DNA of 64,000 nucleotides from Phycicoccus sp. Root101 (GTDB taxonomy: Bacteria > Actinomycetota > Actinomycetes > Actinomycetales > Dermatophilaceae). The first letter of the stretch is position 1. Every line of letters begins with the position of its first letter. The position numbers and the translations under genes are program-made. The notes under the pieces are model-generated. The model was not told the DNA's origin, searched no databases, and saw nothing but the letters and a program-made list of their open reading frames with translations. Shown here piece by piece: positions 18,112 to 27,547 of the stretch. The DNA is taken from the NCBI RefSeq assembly GCF_001426245.1, contig NZ_LMCM01000001.1, forward strand, positions 746,625-810,624, in the 5' to 3' direction.

Positions 18112-19794
18112 TCACCCGCCGGTGCAGGTGACCTTGTCCTCGGGGATGTAGTGGGTGTTGAACTGCGACGTCCGCACCGTCTTGCCGGCCTTCTTGAAGA
18201 TTCGCGTCACCGTGACGTCGAAGCCGGGCGTCGGGGTCTGCGTCACGCAGCCCTTGGAGTCGTCGACGATGGTCTTCGGCTGCACGACGTTGCGCCGATC
18301 CCCCTTGGAGGCCTCGACGTCCCAGACCTTGGTGCCGTGGAAGGTCACCGTCACCGAGCTGCCCGACACGTACGCCTGGATGAGGATGCCGTAGCCGCTG
18401 TCGTTGGTGAACCGGTTGTCGACGTCGGGCCAGGAGATCGTGGCCTCGCGTCCCTCGGGGTAGCGCGAGATGTAGAAGCTGTGGGGATGGTGCTCCTCGA
18501 TCTTCACGCCCGAGAAGAACACCGCGTTGAACAGCGTGGTCGACAGCTGCGAGATGCCGCCGCCGTAGTCCTTGGTCAGTCGGCCGTTGACGATGACCGG
18601 CGCCGAGTTGTAGCCCTTGGCCGCCGTCCGCTGGCCGAGTCGCTGGTTGAGGCTGAACGTCTCCCCCGGCGCGACGTACGTGCCGTTGAGGGTCCGCGCA
18701 GCGATGGTGATGTTCTCGGTGCGCGGGGGGTTGAACGGGAAGACCGAGGTGAACGAGGAGATGATCTCCTTGGGCTTGATCTTGTTCGCCTGCGCGGTCG
18801 TGAGCTTGGGCTGGACGGCCTTCGCGGTGACGGTGGCCGTCCGCGACGGTGACGTCAGGGCCGGGACCACGGCGGCGACGACCGAGGCGTCGTCGAGGGT
18901 GGAGCCCGTGGCGGACGGTATGACGACGGGCTTGGTGCCGCTGAACGTGATCTTCGCGTCGCGGGCCTTGGTCTCCAGACCGGCGGCCGAGGCGGCCGCG
19001 CGGACGGCGGCCACGAGCTTGGTGTCGTCCACAACAGGGACGAGCTTGCCGTCCTGGACCTTCATCGACAGGGCCGGAGCGTAGTCGGCCGGCTTCACCG
19101 GGAACTTCTTGTCGGCGACCTCGACCGTGACGGGACCGGACATGGCCGGCGTCGCGAACTCCGTTGCGGCGCGCTGCACCTCGTCAGCCGACACGTCGGG
19201 CTCGACGGTGTCGAACTTGGCCCCGATCGGTCCCTTGGCGGGCCACCGGGCGGCCACCTCGTCAGCGGTGCCGGGCACCGAGAGGGTCGCGCCGGCCACC
19301 GGCTGCACCACCGCGGCCCTGCCATCGGGGAACGTGATGGCGCCCTGGACGACCTGGGTGTCGAGCGTCGACTCGATGCCCTTGACGGCCGCCTCGAGCT
19401 TCGCGCGGTCCACTGACGTCTTGAGCTGCTCCGCGTCCCCACCGGTGAGGTGGTTCCAGAGGTCGGAGGGTTTGAGGCTGAACCCTGTGAGCTCCCCCAC
19501 CGTGCCCGGGAGGTCGAGCGCGAGGCCGGCGTCCGTGGGGCTCAGCTGGGCCGACTTCTCGCCGGCGGTGACGGTGATCGCGGCGTCCTGCCGGGCACCC
19601 AACGAGCGCGACAGGGTCCGCTCTGCGGCCGCCGGCGACATCCCGCCGATCGGCACGCCCGACACTGACGTGTTGGCGGGCACGTGCCGCCCGAGGAACC
19701 AGGCCGTGCCGAGGTAGGCGGCGAACAGGACCGCCAGCGCGACCCCGAACCTCAGACCGGCGGAGCCGCTCTCCTTCACGCCCTGCCCTCCCAT
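18112..19794 (-). CDS. VanW family membrane-anchored cell-wall protein
   Basis: A 560-residue protein: cytoplasmic stub, one transmembrane helix (about 15-35), two peptidoglycan-binding-like repeats (YoaR/PG_binding_4 type) across the middle, then a VanW domain (about 360-470: NGTYVAPGETFSLNQRLG, DYGGGISQLSTTLFNA, HHPHSFYISRYPEG), and a short C-terminal tail with two cysteines. VanW occurs in some vancomycin-resistance clusters but its role is unknown; in actinobacteria it is usually chromosomal and unrelated to resistance. TGATG overlap with the flavin reductase stop; a GTG at 19797 is an alternative. Confidence 0.85.
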   Translation of the reverse strand: MGGQGVKESGSAGLRFGVALAVLFAAYLGTAWFLGRHVPANTSVSGVPIGGMSPAAAERTLSRSLGARQDAAITVTAGEKSAQLSPTDAGLALDLPGTVGELTGFSLKPSDLWNHLTGGDAEQLKTSVDRAKLEAAVKGIESTLDTQVVQGAITFPDGRAAVVQPVAGATLSVPGTADEVAARWPAKGPIGAKFDTVEPDVSADEVQRAATEFATPAMSGPVTVEVADKKFPVKPADYAPALSMKVQDGKLVPVVDDTKLVAAVRAAASAAGLETKARDAKITFSGTKPVVIPSATGSTLDDASVVAAVVPALTSPSRTATVTAKAVQPKLTTAQANKIKPKEIISSFTSVFPFNPPRTENITIAARTLNGTYVAPGETFSLNQRLGQRTAAKGYNSAPVIVNGRLTKDYGGGISQLSTTLFNAVFFSGVKIEEHHPHSFYISRYPEGREATISWPDVDNRFTNDSGYGILIQAYVSGSSVTVTFHGTKVWDVEASKGDRRNVVQPKTIVDDSKGCVTQTPTPGFDVTVTRIFKKAGKTVRTSQFNTHYIPEDKVTCTGG

Positions 19795-20297
19795 CACTTC
19801 AGCGCCTGGTAGCGGCTGCGGTAGTACACCAGCGCGGCCGCGGGGTGCTCGTTGCTCGAGAGGGACACTACTTCGCCGACCACGATGCTGTGGTCACCGG
19901 CGGGGTGCACGTCCGTGGTTCGACACTCGATCGTTGCCATCGCGCCGTCCAGGAGGGCCACGCCCGTGGCCGCACCGCGGTGGTGGGGTATGCGGTCGAG
20001 CTGGCCGTGCAGGGGTCGGCCCTGGGTCGAGAGCCACTGCGCCACGGGCCGCTGCTCGGCCCCGAGGATGCTCACACCCCAGATGCCTGCGTCGGTGACG
20101 GCCTCGTGGAAGCGCGCGTCGACCTCGACGCACACGAGCACCAGCAGGGGGTCGATCGAGACGGAGGTGATGGCGTTGGCCGTCATCGCGTGGTCGTGCT
20201 CGCCGCTGCGGGTGGTCAGCACCGTCACACCGGTGGCGAACCGCCCCATCGCCAGGCGGAACTGGTCGGTGTCGACGGCCGGGAGGTCGGTGCTCAC
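19794..20297 (-). CDS. Flavin reductase-like (FMN-binding split-barrel) protein
   Basis: A 167-residue protein with MGRFATGVTVLTT near the start, the MTANAITSVSIDPLLVLVCV block and GDHSIVVGEV near the end, the pattern of NAD(P)H:FMN oxidoreductases that feed two-component monooxygenases. No partner monooxygenase is adjacent. GTGA overlap with the mshB stop places it in the mshB-vanW operon. Confidence 0.87.
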   Translation of the reverse strand: MSTDLPAVDTDQFRLAMGRFATGVTVLTTRSGEHDHAMTANAITSVSIDPLLVLVCVEVDARFHEAVTDAGIWGVSILGAEQRPVAQWLSTQGRPLHGQLDRIPHHRGAATGVALLDGAMATIECRTTDVHPAGDHSIVVGEVVSLSSNEHPAAALVYYRSRYQALK

Positions 20298-21229
20298 GCG
20301 GGAGCTCCTGTCAGGTCGGTGCGACGGGACCCCGGCGGGGCGCCCGTCCGGGAGTGGTCGACCGGGCGCAGGTCCGCGCCGGTGACGAGGTGTCCGGTCT
20401 CGGGGTCGAGCAGGGCGAAGCCCTCACGCCCCGACAGCCGGGCCGCGATGTCGTTGGACAGGGCGTAGGTCTCACCGTCCACGGTCACCTGGGTGGCGTG
20501 GGCGCGAAGCGCCCGGGCCTGGACCGGGACGAGGGTGGGCTCGACGACCTCGTGGGTCACGAGCTCGTCGGCCACCACCGACGGCGGGTACTCGCCGTCG
20601 GGGTCCGGCAGCGACCACGGGGAGTCGGGTGGGAGGTGCTCTGCCAGCCACTGCCGGTCCTCACGGGCCCACGAGCGCGGCGTCAGCACGGCATACAGGA
20701 GGGGGCGCTGCTCGCGGGGCAGGGAGGCCACGGCCGCACACGTGATGCGGTGGGTCTGGACGTGGTCCGGGTGGAGGTAGCCACCGTGCTCGTCGTAGGT
20801 GACGACGACGGCGGGCCGGACCCGTCGCAGGACGTCGACGACCAGGGACACGGCCTCCTCCGGGTCGGCGCGCACGAAGGTCCCGGGGCCGGGTGGCGAG
20901 TCCAACCCGGCCATCCCGGAGTCGCGGTAGGCGGACAGGCGGCTCTCGTCCTCCCCCAGCACCTCGTGGCTCACGCCGAGGGCGGCCATGGCGGCGCGCA
21001 GCTCCTCGCGGCGGTACGGCCCGAGGGCGTCGTCGTGGTGCACGTCGAGGTGCAGCAGCTCGGGCGGGATCACCTCGCCCTCCTCCCCCAGGGTGCAGGT
21101 GAGGACGTGGACCGGGTGCCCCTCCTGCGCATGACGGGCCATGGTGATGCCCGTCGTCAAGGTCTCGTCGTCCGGGTGCGCGTGGACGAACAGCAGGCGT
21201 GCCGCGGGCGCAGGGTCGGGGGTCGTCAC
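20294..21229 (-). CDS. mshB: N-acetyl-1-D-myo-inositol-2-amino-2-deoxy-alpha-D-glucopyranoside deacetylase
   Basis: A 311-residue zinc deacetylase of mycothiol biosynthesis. The LmbE-like metal motif AHPDDE (17-22) and the second site GYLHPDHVQTH are both present, and length agrees with MshB rather than the longer Mca. Mycothiol is the main low-molecular-weight thiol of actinobacteria. GTG chosen because it opens directly before the fold and sits 4 nt after the preceding stop. It is embedded in an operon with a solute-binding lipoprotein upstream and a flavin reductase downstream. Mca or another LmbE paralog is the main alternative. Confidence 0.88.
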   Translation of the reverse strand: MTTPDPAPAARLLFVHAHPDDETLTTGITMARHAQEGHPVHVLTCTLGEEGEVIPPELLHLDVHHDDALGPYRREELRAAMAALGVSHEVLGEDESRLSAYRDSGMAGLDSPPGPGTFVRADPEEAVSLVVDVLRRVRPAVVVTYDEHGGYLHPDHVQTHRITCAAVASLPREQRPLLYAVLTPRSWAREDRQWLAEHLPPDSPWSLPDPDGEYPPSVVADELVTHEVVEPTLVPVQARALRAHATQVTVDGETYALSNDIAARLSGREGFALLDPETGHLVTGADLRPVDHSRTGAPPGSRRTDLTGAPA

Positions 21230-21233
21230 CTGG

Positions 21234-23003
21234 CTATTCCACACCGATGGTCGCCAGGTCCACGAACCCACCCAGGGCCTCGTTGGCGCTGAGCCCGCTC
21301 ACGGCGCTCCCGGCGATGAACAACGAACGGCGCTGCGCCAAGGCGATGTAGGCGCCACGCTTGGCCAGCGAGGTGTCGAGGTCGGCCCACGCCGCCGCCT
21401 GCGCCGCAGGGTCCTTCACCGTCGAGATCCGGGTGATCTCCTTGTCGACGCCGTCGTCCGCGAAGGCGCCCAGGTCGCGGCCGGTCCCGCTGTCCGAGAG
21501 GTTCAGGCGGCTGTCGAACAGCGGGGGGATCACCGTGGAGGCCGCCGGCCAGGCCGGCGCCCAGTTGGCCCAGAAGACATCGGTGTCGGCCGCGCGGCCG
21601 GGCCTGGACGCCGCCGAGAAGTAGTCCTTCTCGATGGGCTGCAGCGTGACCTGGAAACCGGCCCGCTCCCAGCCGTTGAGCAGCGCCGCCATCGCCTTGT
21701 CCGCGGTCGGGGTCGAGCGGTAGGCGACCGTGATCTTCACCGGGAGCGTCAGCCCCGACGCCTGGAGGGCCGCCCGGGCCCCGGCCGGGTCGCCCGACGG
21801 TGAGGCACCGAGCGGGTCGGTGTCGCGGTGACCGGCGATGGCGGGGCCCAGCAGGGTCGACGTGGGTTCGGCTGCGCTCGTTCCGCCCAGGGCGGTGACG
21901 TACCCGTCACGGTTGGTCGCCAGCGCCAGGGCCCGTCGCACGTCCGCGTTGCGCATGACCGGGGAGGCGAAGCTCGGCGCGAGGTAGTCGACGAACTGCG
22001 CGGTGGGGTTGATCGAACGGCGGGTCAACCCCTTGTCGGCGAGCACCTGCTGCTGCATCGCCGGCGGAGCCGAGTCGAGGGTGACGGCGCGTCGGCGGTC
22101 GCCCTCGTCGTTGATGACCTGCTGGACGGCCGTCTGGGACTCGGTGCCCTCGACGTACCGGATCGATTCAGGCGCGGCGCGGCGGATGGGGTCGGAACCC
22201 TTGTCCCACTTGGGGTTTCGCTCGAAGACCCCACCGGTGCTGGGATCCCACTCGCCCTTGAGCTGGTAGGGCCCGTTGGAGAACACGGCATACGTGGCGT
22301 CGGCCTTGCCGTCCCGGGACTTCTTGACGGGCGCGAAGGCGGGCAGCGCCACGACCTGGTTGAAGTCGACCATCGGTGTGCTGAGGCGGAAGGTGATCTT
22401 GGACCCGTCGCAGGTGACCGCCTTGTCGAACGCCGCCTGGCCCGAGCCGCCGAACGGTCCGGCGTAGGTCGACGTCCCGTCGGCCTTGCGCGGGATGTCG
22501 AGGTAGGCCAGGGGGTAGTTGAGGCCCTCGTCGGCCCACGGCTTCGCGAACGACCGTGAGACGCCGTAGCGAACGTCCTCGCAGGTGACCGGCGAACCGT
22601 CCTGCCACGTGGTCCCGCTGCGCAGCGTGAACGCCCAGACCTTCAGCGAGTCGTCGGGTCGGCCGGCATCGGTGGCGAGGTCGCCGACGACGTCCCGCTG
22701 GGCTGCCGCGTCGGTGCCCGCCGGGTGGGCCGTCAGGGTGCGGATGAAGGTCCGCCCCGCGAAGGCGACGTCCTGCGGCGTGGTCATGCGCTGGGGGTCC
22801 CAGCTCGCCACTGGGCCCAGGGACAGCACGGAGAGCTGCCCGGCCACACCCGTGTCCGGCGCCGAGGCGTCGCCGGCGGTGCACCCGGACACCATGAGGG
22901 CGACCGCCACGAGGGCGGTCACCACCCCGGGTCGCCGGAAGGGCCTGCACGGGGGCAGGCCCGACCGGCGTGATGGCAGCAGGCGTCGGTGGAGCACGCT
23001 CAC
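21234..23003 (-). CDS. ABC transporter substrate-binding lipoprotein, family 5
   Basis: A 589-residue peptide/nickel-type (SBP_bac_5) binding protein. The N-terminus has a basic stretch, a hydrophobic helix and the lipobox MVSGC (cysteine about 41), so it should be anchored to the outer face of the membrane. Internal features include WDPQRMTTPQD, WAFTLRSGTTWQDGSPVT and FSNGPYQLKGEWDP, conserved in the family. No permease or ATPase genes are adjacent: it precedes mshB by 4 nt. It could share the permease encoded at 27.5-31.7 kb; that is inference. Confidence 0.88.
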   Translation of the reverse strand: MSVLHRRLLPSRRSGLPPCRPFRRPGVVTALVAVALMVSGCTAGDASAPDTGVAGQLSVLSLGPVASWDPQRMTTPQDVAFAGRTFIRTLTAHPAGTDAAAQRDVVGDLATDAGRPDDSLKVWAFTLRSGTTWQDGSPVTCEDVRYGVSRSFAKPWADEGLNYPLAYLDIPRKADGTSTYAGPFGGSGQAAFDKAVTCDGSKITFRLSTPMVDFNQVVALPAFAPVKKSRDGKADATYAVFSNGPYQLKGEWDPSTGGVFERNPKWDKGSDPIRRAAPESIRYVEGTESQTAVQQVINDEGDRRRAVTLDSAPPAMQQQVLADKGLTRRSINPTAQFVDYLAPSFASPVMRNADVRRALALATNRDGYVTALGGTSAAEPTSTLLGPAIAGHRDTDPLGASPSGDPAGARAALQASGLTLPVKITVAYRSTPTADKAMAALLNGWERAGFQVTLQPIEKDYFSAASRPGRAADTDVFWANWAPAWPAASTVIPPLFDSRLNLSDSGTGRDLGAFADDGVDKEITRISTVKDPAAQAAAWADLDTSLAKRGAYIALAQRRSLFIAGSAVSGLSANEALGGFVDLATIGVE

Positions 23004-23016
23004 CAGCCTGCCGCGA

Positions 23017-24909
23017 TCAGGCGTTGCGCGCCCGGGACGCGGCGCGGGCGCGCAGGGTCTGGTCGAGCTCGACCTTGCGGATGCGCACGGCCTCCGGGGT
23101 CACCTCGACGCACTCGTCCTCGCGGCAGAACTCGAGCGACTGCTCGAGGCTCAGCTTGCGCGGGGGCACGATCTTCTCGAAGTTGTCCGAGGAGGAGGCG
23201 CGCACGTTGGTGAGCTTCTTCTCCTTGGTGATGTTGACGTCCATGTCGTCGGCGCGGGAGTTCTCGCCGATGATCATGCCCTCGTAGACCTCGGTCGTCG
23301 GGTCGACGAACAGCGTCCCGCGCTCCTGGAGGTTGACCATGGCGTAGGCCGTGACGACACCGGTGCGGTCGGAGACGAGCGAACCGCTGGTGCGGGTGAC
23401 GATCGGGCCGAACCACGGCTCGTAGTCCTCGAACACGTGGTGGGCGATGCCCGTGCCGCGGGTCTCGGTGAGGAACTCGGTGCGAAAGCCGATGAGCCCG
23501 CGCGACGGCACGAGGAACTCCATGCGGATCCAGCCGGTGCCGTGGTTGGTCATCTGCTCCATGCGGCCCTTGCGGGCAGCCATGATCTGCGTGATCGGGC
23601 CGAGGAACTCCTCGGGGGTGTCGATCGTGAGGCGCTCGACCGGCTCGTGGGTCTTGCCGTCGATCTCGCGGGTGACCACCTGGGGCTTGCCGACCGTGAG
23701 CTCGTAGCCCTCACGCTTCATCTGCTCGACGAGGATGGCGAGCGCGAGCTCTCCACGGCCCTGGACCTCCCACGCGTCGGGACGCTCGGTCGTCAGGACG
23801 CGCAGCGACACGTTGCCGATGAGCTCCTTGTCGAGGCGGTCCTTGACCATGCGGGCGGTGACCTTCGAGCCACGGACACGGCCCACCATCGGGCTGGTGT
23901 TGGTGCCGATGGTCATGGAGATGGCCGGCTCGTCGACGGTGATGACCGGAAGCGGGATGGGGTTCTCCGCGTCGGCGAGGGTCTCGCCGATCATGATCTC
24001 GGGGATGCCGGCGATGGCGATGATGTCGCCGGGGCCGGCCGACTCGGCGGGCTTGCGCTCGAGGGCCTCGGTCATGAGGAGCTCGGTGATCTTCACGCGC
24101 TCGACGGTGCCGTCGACCTTGCACCAGGCGACGTGCTGGCCCTTCCTGATCGTGCCGTTGTGCACGCGCAGGAGGGCGAGGCGACCGAGGAAGTTGGAGG
24201 CGTCGAGGTTGGTGACGTGCGCCTGCAGGGGCGCCTCGTCGTCGTACGTCGGCGCGGGGATCGTCGACAGGATCGTCTCGAAGAGTGCCTCGAGGTCGTC
24301 GGCGTCCGGCAGGCCACCGTTCTCGGGACGGGTCATCGACGCGCGGCCGTTCTTGGCGGAGGCGTAGACGATCGGGAACTCGATCTGGTGCTCGTCGGCG
24401 TCGAGGTCCATGAACAGCTCGTAGACGTCGTCGACGACCTCGGCGATGCGCGAGTCGGGGCGGTCGACCTTGTTGATGCACAGGACGACGGGCATCTTGG
24501 CGGCGAGCGCCTTGCGTAGCACGAAGCGGGTCTGGGGCAGCGGGCCCTCGGACGCGTCGACGAGCAGGACGACACCGTCGACCATCGACAGGCCGCGCTC
24601 GACCTCGCCACCGAAGTCGGCGTGGCCGGGGGTGTCGATGATGTTGATCGTGGCGCCATCGGCGAGGCCGGCCTCTGCGGCGGCCTTGCCGGCGTAGTGG
24701 ATCGCGGTGTTCTTCGCGAGGATGGTGATGCCCTTCTCGCGCTCGAGGTCACCGGAGTCCATCGCGCGCTCGTCGACGTGCTGGTGCTCGCCGAACGCGC
24801 CGGCCTCCCAGAGCATCTTGTCGACCAGGGTGGTCTTTCCGTGGTCGACGTGGGCAACGATGGCGACATTGCGGATGTCACCGCGGGTCTTCATGGGCAT
24901 GAGCGCCAT
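23017..24909 (-). CDS. typA: Translational GTPase TypA/BipA
   Basis: A 630-residue ribosome-binding GTPase of the elongation-factor superfamily. G1 motif AHVDHGKTT (19-27), switch II DTPGHADFGGEVERGL, and NKVD are intact; the EF-G-like domains II, III and V and the TypA-specific C-terminal domain follow (EYEGMIIGENSRADDMDVNI-type region near 555). Involved in stress adaptation and late ribosome assembly. It lies 13 bp upstream of the family-5 binding-protein gene. Confidence 0.96.
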   Translation of the reverse strand: MALMPMKTRGDIRNVAIVAHVDHGKTTLVDKMLWEAGAFGEHQHVDERAMDSGDLEREKGITILAKNTAIHYAGKAAAEAGLADGATINIIDTPGHADFGGEVERGLSMVDGVVLLVDASEGPLPQTRFVLRKALAAKMPVVLCINKVDRPDSRIAEVVDDVYELFMDLDADEHQIEFPIVYASAKNGRASMTRPENGGLPDADDLEALFETILSTIPAPTYDDEAPLQAHVTNLDASNFLGRLALLRVHNGTIRKGQHVAWCKVDGTVERVKITELLMTEALERKPAESAGPGDIIAIAGIPEIMIGETLADAENPIPLPVITVDEPAISMTIGTNTSPMVGRVRGSKVTARMVKDRLDKELIGNVSLRVLTTERPDAWEVQGRGELALAILVEQMKREGYELTVGKPQVVTREIDGKTHEPVERLTIDTPEEFLGPITQIMAARKGRMEQMTNHGTGWIRMEFLVPSRGLIGFRTEFLTETRGTGIAHHVFEDYEPWFGPIVTRTSGSLVSDRTGVVTAYAMVNLQERGTLFVDPTTEVYEGMIIGENSRADDMDVNITKEKKLTNVRASSSDNFEKIVPPRKLSLEQSLEFCREDECVEVTPEAVRIRKVELDQTLRARAASRARNA

Positions 24910-25091
24910 TGTCTCAGGCTTTCGAGCACGTCAGGACCACCCCGCCCGTACGTGGTGACCACCCCCACAAGCGGGGTGTGCGGCGGGCCCGCCCGCCGCC
25001 ATACCTCCCGGTGGTGCCGGCTCACCACCGGACGGGTCCCTCAGCGCCCGGGAGGCGGCGCTGTCGGTTGTTTGGCTGCGGTTGGCGCGAC

Positions 25092-25526
25092 TCAGCGCAG
25101 CCGGGTGGCGATCACGTCGACGATCGGGAGGTCGGCGGGCAGCCACGGCACGTCGTGGAGGTCGTCGGCGGTGAGCCACCGGAGGGCGTCGTGGTCCTCC
25201 AACGGGGCAGGTTCGCCCGACTCGACCACGGCCCACCACACCGTCATCGCGTACGCCTCCCCCAGCGGCCACCGGCCGTCCCGGGGCCCGCGGAGCACGG
25301 CTCCGAGGCGCACCGTCACCCCCAGCTCCTCGCGCAGCTCGCGGTGCAGGGCCTGCTCGTCGGTCTCGCCCGGGTCGACCTTGCCACCGGGGAACTCCCA
25401 CCCGCCGGCCAGCGCCGGGGGCTCGGTCCGACGGGCGCTCAACAGGCGCGTCGGGTGGTCGAGGTCGTCGACGATCGCGGCGCCGACGACGGCGCGCACC
25501 AACGGGAACCGTGCTCTTTCCGGCAT
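25092..25526 (-). CDS. mutT: NUDIX hydrolase (MutT-like 8-oxo-dGTP diphosphatase)
   Basis: A 144-residue protein with a full NUDIX box ([20 protein letters not shown] then ELG, about 48-69). Short length and the N-terminal [12 protein letters not shown] strand fit the MutT pyrophosphohydrolase group that sanitises oxidised nucleotides. Start chosen at the ATG just before the first strand. It is divergent from the peptide-binding protein gene. Substrate specificity is inferred from family only. Confidence 0.85.
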   Translation of the reverse strand: MPERARFPLVRAVVGAAIVDDLDHPTRLLSARRTEPPALAGGWEFPGGKVDPGETDEQALHRELREELGVTVRLGAVLRGPRDGRWPLGEAYAMTVWWAVVESGEPAPLEDHDALRWLTADDLHDVPWLPADLPIVDVIATRLR

Positions 25527-25582
25527 GTGTCTCACTTTTGTTAATTTCCGCGGCGGAGCGGTGCGGGCACCGCAGTTCTCGC

Positions 25583-25588
25583 TAGGGT
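25583..25588 (+). promoter_or_regulatory. Candidate -10 of the peptide-transport operon
   Basis: TAGGGT about 124 bp upstream of the binding-protein ATG; no good -35 match. The long leader between it and the ATG has no recognised riboswitch. Confidence 0.3.
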
Positions 25589-25711
25589 CTCGCACCAACC
25601 GTAGAAGGTTTGCGCACGCATGCCCCTTCGGACCGCACCACCTGCACCACCCCTGCTCCACCCCTGGCGCCCGACCGGGTCGACCAAAGTTCGCACACAA
25701 GCGAGGTATTC

Positions 25712-27385
25712 ATGAAGCTCACGCGAAGGACGACTCCGGTCGTCTTGGCGACGACGCTGGCCCTCACCCTGACGGCCTGCGCCCAGTCAGACCGCGGGTC
25801 TGGCAGCGGTTCCTCCAGCGGTGGTGACACCAAGGACACCATCACGTTCGGCGCGGCAGGCGCCCCCGAGCTCTTCGACCCCTTCTACGCCACCGACGGC
25901 GAGACGTTCCGCGTCACCCGCCAGATGATGGAGGGCCTGGTCGGCATCAAGCCGGGCACCGCCGACATCGAGCCCGAGCTCGCCACCAGCTGGGAGGCCT
26001 CGGCCGACGGCAAGGAGTGGACGTTCAAGCTCCGCGAGGGCGTCAAGTTCTGGGACGGCGAGGCCTTCAACGCCGCAGCCGTCTGCTACAACTTCGAGCG
26101 CATGTTCGACCAGAACGAGGTCGCCCAGGGCGGCCCCGCCGGCTACTGGGCCGACGTCATGGGTTCGTTCAAGACCGACGCGGCCAACGCCCTCTACCAG
26201 GGCTGCACGGCCAAGGACGACATGACCGCGGTCATCAAGATCCTGCGCCCGACGTCGAAGTTCCCGACGGCCCTGTCGCTCGACTCGTTCTCCATGCAGT
26301 CGCCGAAGGCGCTCAAGGACGGCGACGCGAACAACGTCACCAAGCAGGGTGAGGGCTTCGGCTACCCCGCGTACTCGAAGAACCCGGTCGGCACCGGCCC
26401 GTACAAGCTCGACAAGTACGACGAGGCCAACAAGACGGTCACGCTCGTGCGCAACGACGCCTACTGGGGCGAGAAGGCGAAGACGGCCAAGCTCGTCTTC
26501 AAGATCATCCCCGACGAGAGCACCCGTCGCCAGGAGCTCGAGGCCGGCAGCATCGACGGCTACGACCTCCCCAACCCGGCTGACTGGAAGGGCCTGAAGG
26601 ACGCCGGCAACGACGTGCTCGTCCGCCCCGCGTTCAACATCCTCTACATGGGCCTCAACCCGGCCAAGAACCCGAAGCTGAAGGACCTCAAGGTCCGCCA
26701 GGCCCTCTACTACGCCCTCAACCGTGAGCAGCTGGTCAAGACCCAGCTGCCCGAGGGCGCGACCGTCGCCACGCAGTTCGTCCCCGAGACGATCAAGGGC
26801 TACAACAAGGACCTGCAGCCGTACGCGTACGACAAGGCCAAGGCCATGTCGCTCCTCAAGGAGGCCGGCGCCGAGGGCATGAGCCTGACGTTCGCCTACC
26901 CGTCCGAGGTGTCGCGTCCGTACATGCCGGACCCCCAGAAGATCTACGAGGCCCTGCGCACCGACCTCGAGGCCGTCGGCATCAAGGTCAACGTGGTCAC
27001 CAAGCCGTGGAACGGTGGCTACCTCGACACCGTCGACAACGGTGGCTACGACGCGTGGCTGCTCGGCTGGACCGGTGACTACAACTCGCCCGACAACTTC
27101 ATCGGCACCTTCTTCGGCAGCCTGAAGACCAACGACTTCCACACCAGTGCGACGTCGTACGGCGCCCAGCTGTCCAAGGACCTCGAGGCGGCCGACGCCA
27201 TCGTGGACGAGGGCCAGCGCACCGCTGCCTACGAGAAGCTCAACAAGACGATCATGGAAGACGACCTGCCGGGTCTGGCGATCAGCCACTCCCCGCCGGC
27301 CCTGGTCGTGAGCAAGAAGCTCAAGGGCCTGGTCGCCAGCCCGCTGACCGCCGAGACGTTCTCCTCGGTGACGGTGAGCAAGTGA
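25712..27385 (+). CDS. Peptide ABC transporter substrate-binding lipoprotein
   Basis: A 557-residue SBP_bac_5 family protein, first gene of a complete five-gene importer. Signal peptide with lipobox LTAC (cysteine 23) followed by a Ser/Gly-rich tether. Conserved features: LREGVKFWDGEAFNA, NPVGTGPYKLDKYD, VRQALYYALNRE and WLLGWTGDYNSPDNF. Binds oligopeptides or similar solutes outside the membrane. GAGG precedes the ATG by about 5 nt. A perfect 18-bp hairpin separates it from the permease genes, which probably keeps this product more abundant than the membrane parts. Confidence 0.93.
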   Translation: MKLTRRTTPVVLATTLALTLTACAQSDRGSGSGSSSGGDTKDTITFGAAGAPELFDPFYATDGETFRVTRQMMEGLVGIKPGTADIEPELATSWEASADGKEWTFKLREGVKFWDGEAFNAAAVCYNFERMFDQNEVAQGGPAGYWADVMGSFKTDAANALYQGCTAKDDMTAVIKILRPTSKFPTALSLDSFSMQSPKALKDGDANNVTKQGEGFGYPAYSKNPVGTGPYKLDKYDEANKTVTLVRNDAYWGEKAKTAKLVFKIIPDESTRRQELEAGSIDGYDLPNPADWKGLKDAGNDVLVRPAFNILYMGLNPAKNPKLKDLKVRQALYYALNREQLVKTQLPEGATVATQFVPETIKGYNKDLQPYAYDKAKAMSLLKEAGAEGMSLTFAYPSEVSRPYMPDPQKIYEALRTDLEAVGIKVNVVTKPWNGGYLDTVDNGGYDAWLLGWTGDYNSPDNFIGTFFGSLKTNDFHTSATSYGAQLSKDLEAADAIVDEGQRTAAYEKLNKTIMEDDLPGLAISHSPPALVVSKKLKGLVASPLTAETFSSVTVSK

Positions 27386-27416
27386 TCTGAGGTAGACCTC
27401 GGACAGCACTTCCTAA

Positions 27417-27458
27417 GACTGTGGCCGTCCCAGCAGAATCGCTGGGACGGCCACAGTC
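27417..27458. terminator. Perfect 18-bp intercistronic hairpin
   Basis: Arms 27417-27434 and 27441-27458, loop AGAATC, between the binding-protein gene and the first permease gene. Likely a partial terminator or 3-prime stabiliser within the operon. Confidence 0.8.
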
Positions 27459-27547
27459 GTGTATGAACGTTCGTCGAACATGCACTTCCCCCCGTGCGAA
27501 CCCGTCCGTCGACGCCGATGGTCGACCGTGAAGGAGATTGAGCCCCT

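Noticed and set aside
17266-18852. Long plus-strand frames antisense to the beta-helix and VanW genes
   Set aside because: They are mirror frames of genes whose signal peptides, ribosome sites and domains are clear on the minus strand.
18112-19794. VanW gene as evidence of vancomycin resistance
   Set aside because: No vanRS, vanHAX or D-Ala-D-Lac genes are present; VanW-domain proteins are widespread chromosomal proteins in actinobacteria.
25787-27409. 540-codon open frame antisense to the peptide-binding protein gene
   Set aside because: Composition is a mirror of the real gene with repetitive Val/Leu/Asp; no domain recognised and the sense strand encodes a clear lipoprotein.
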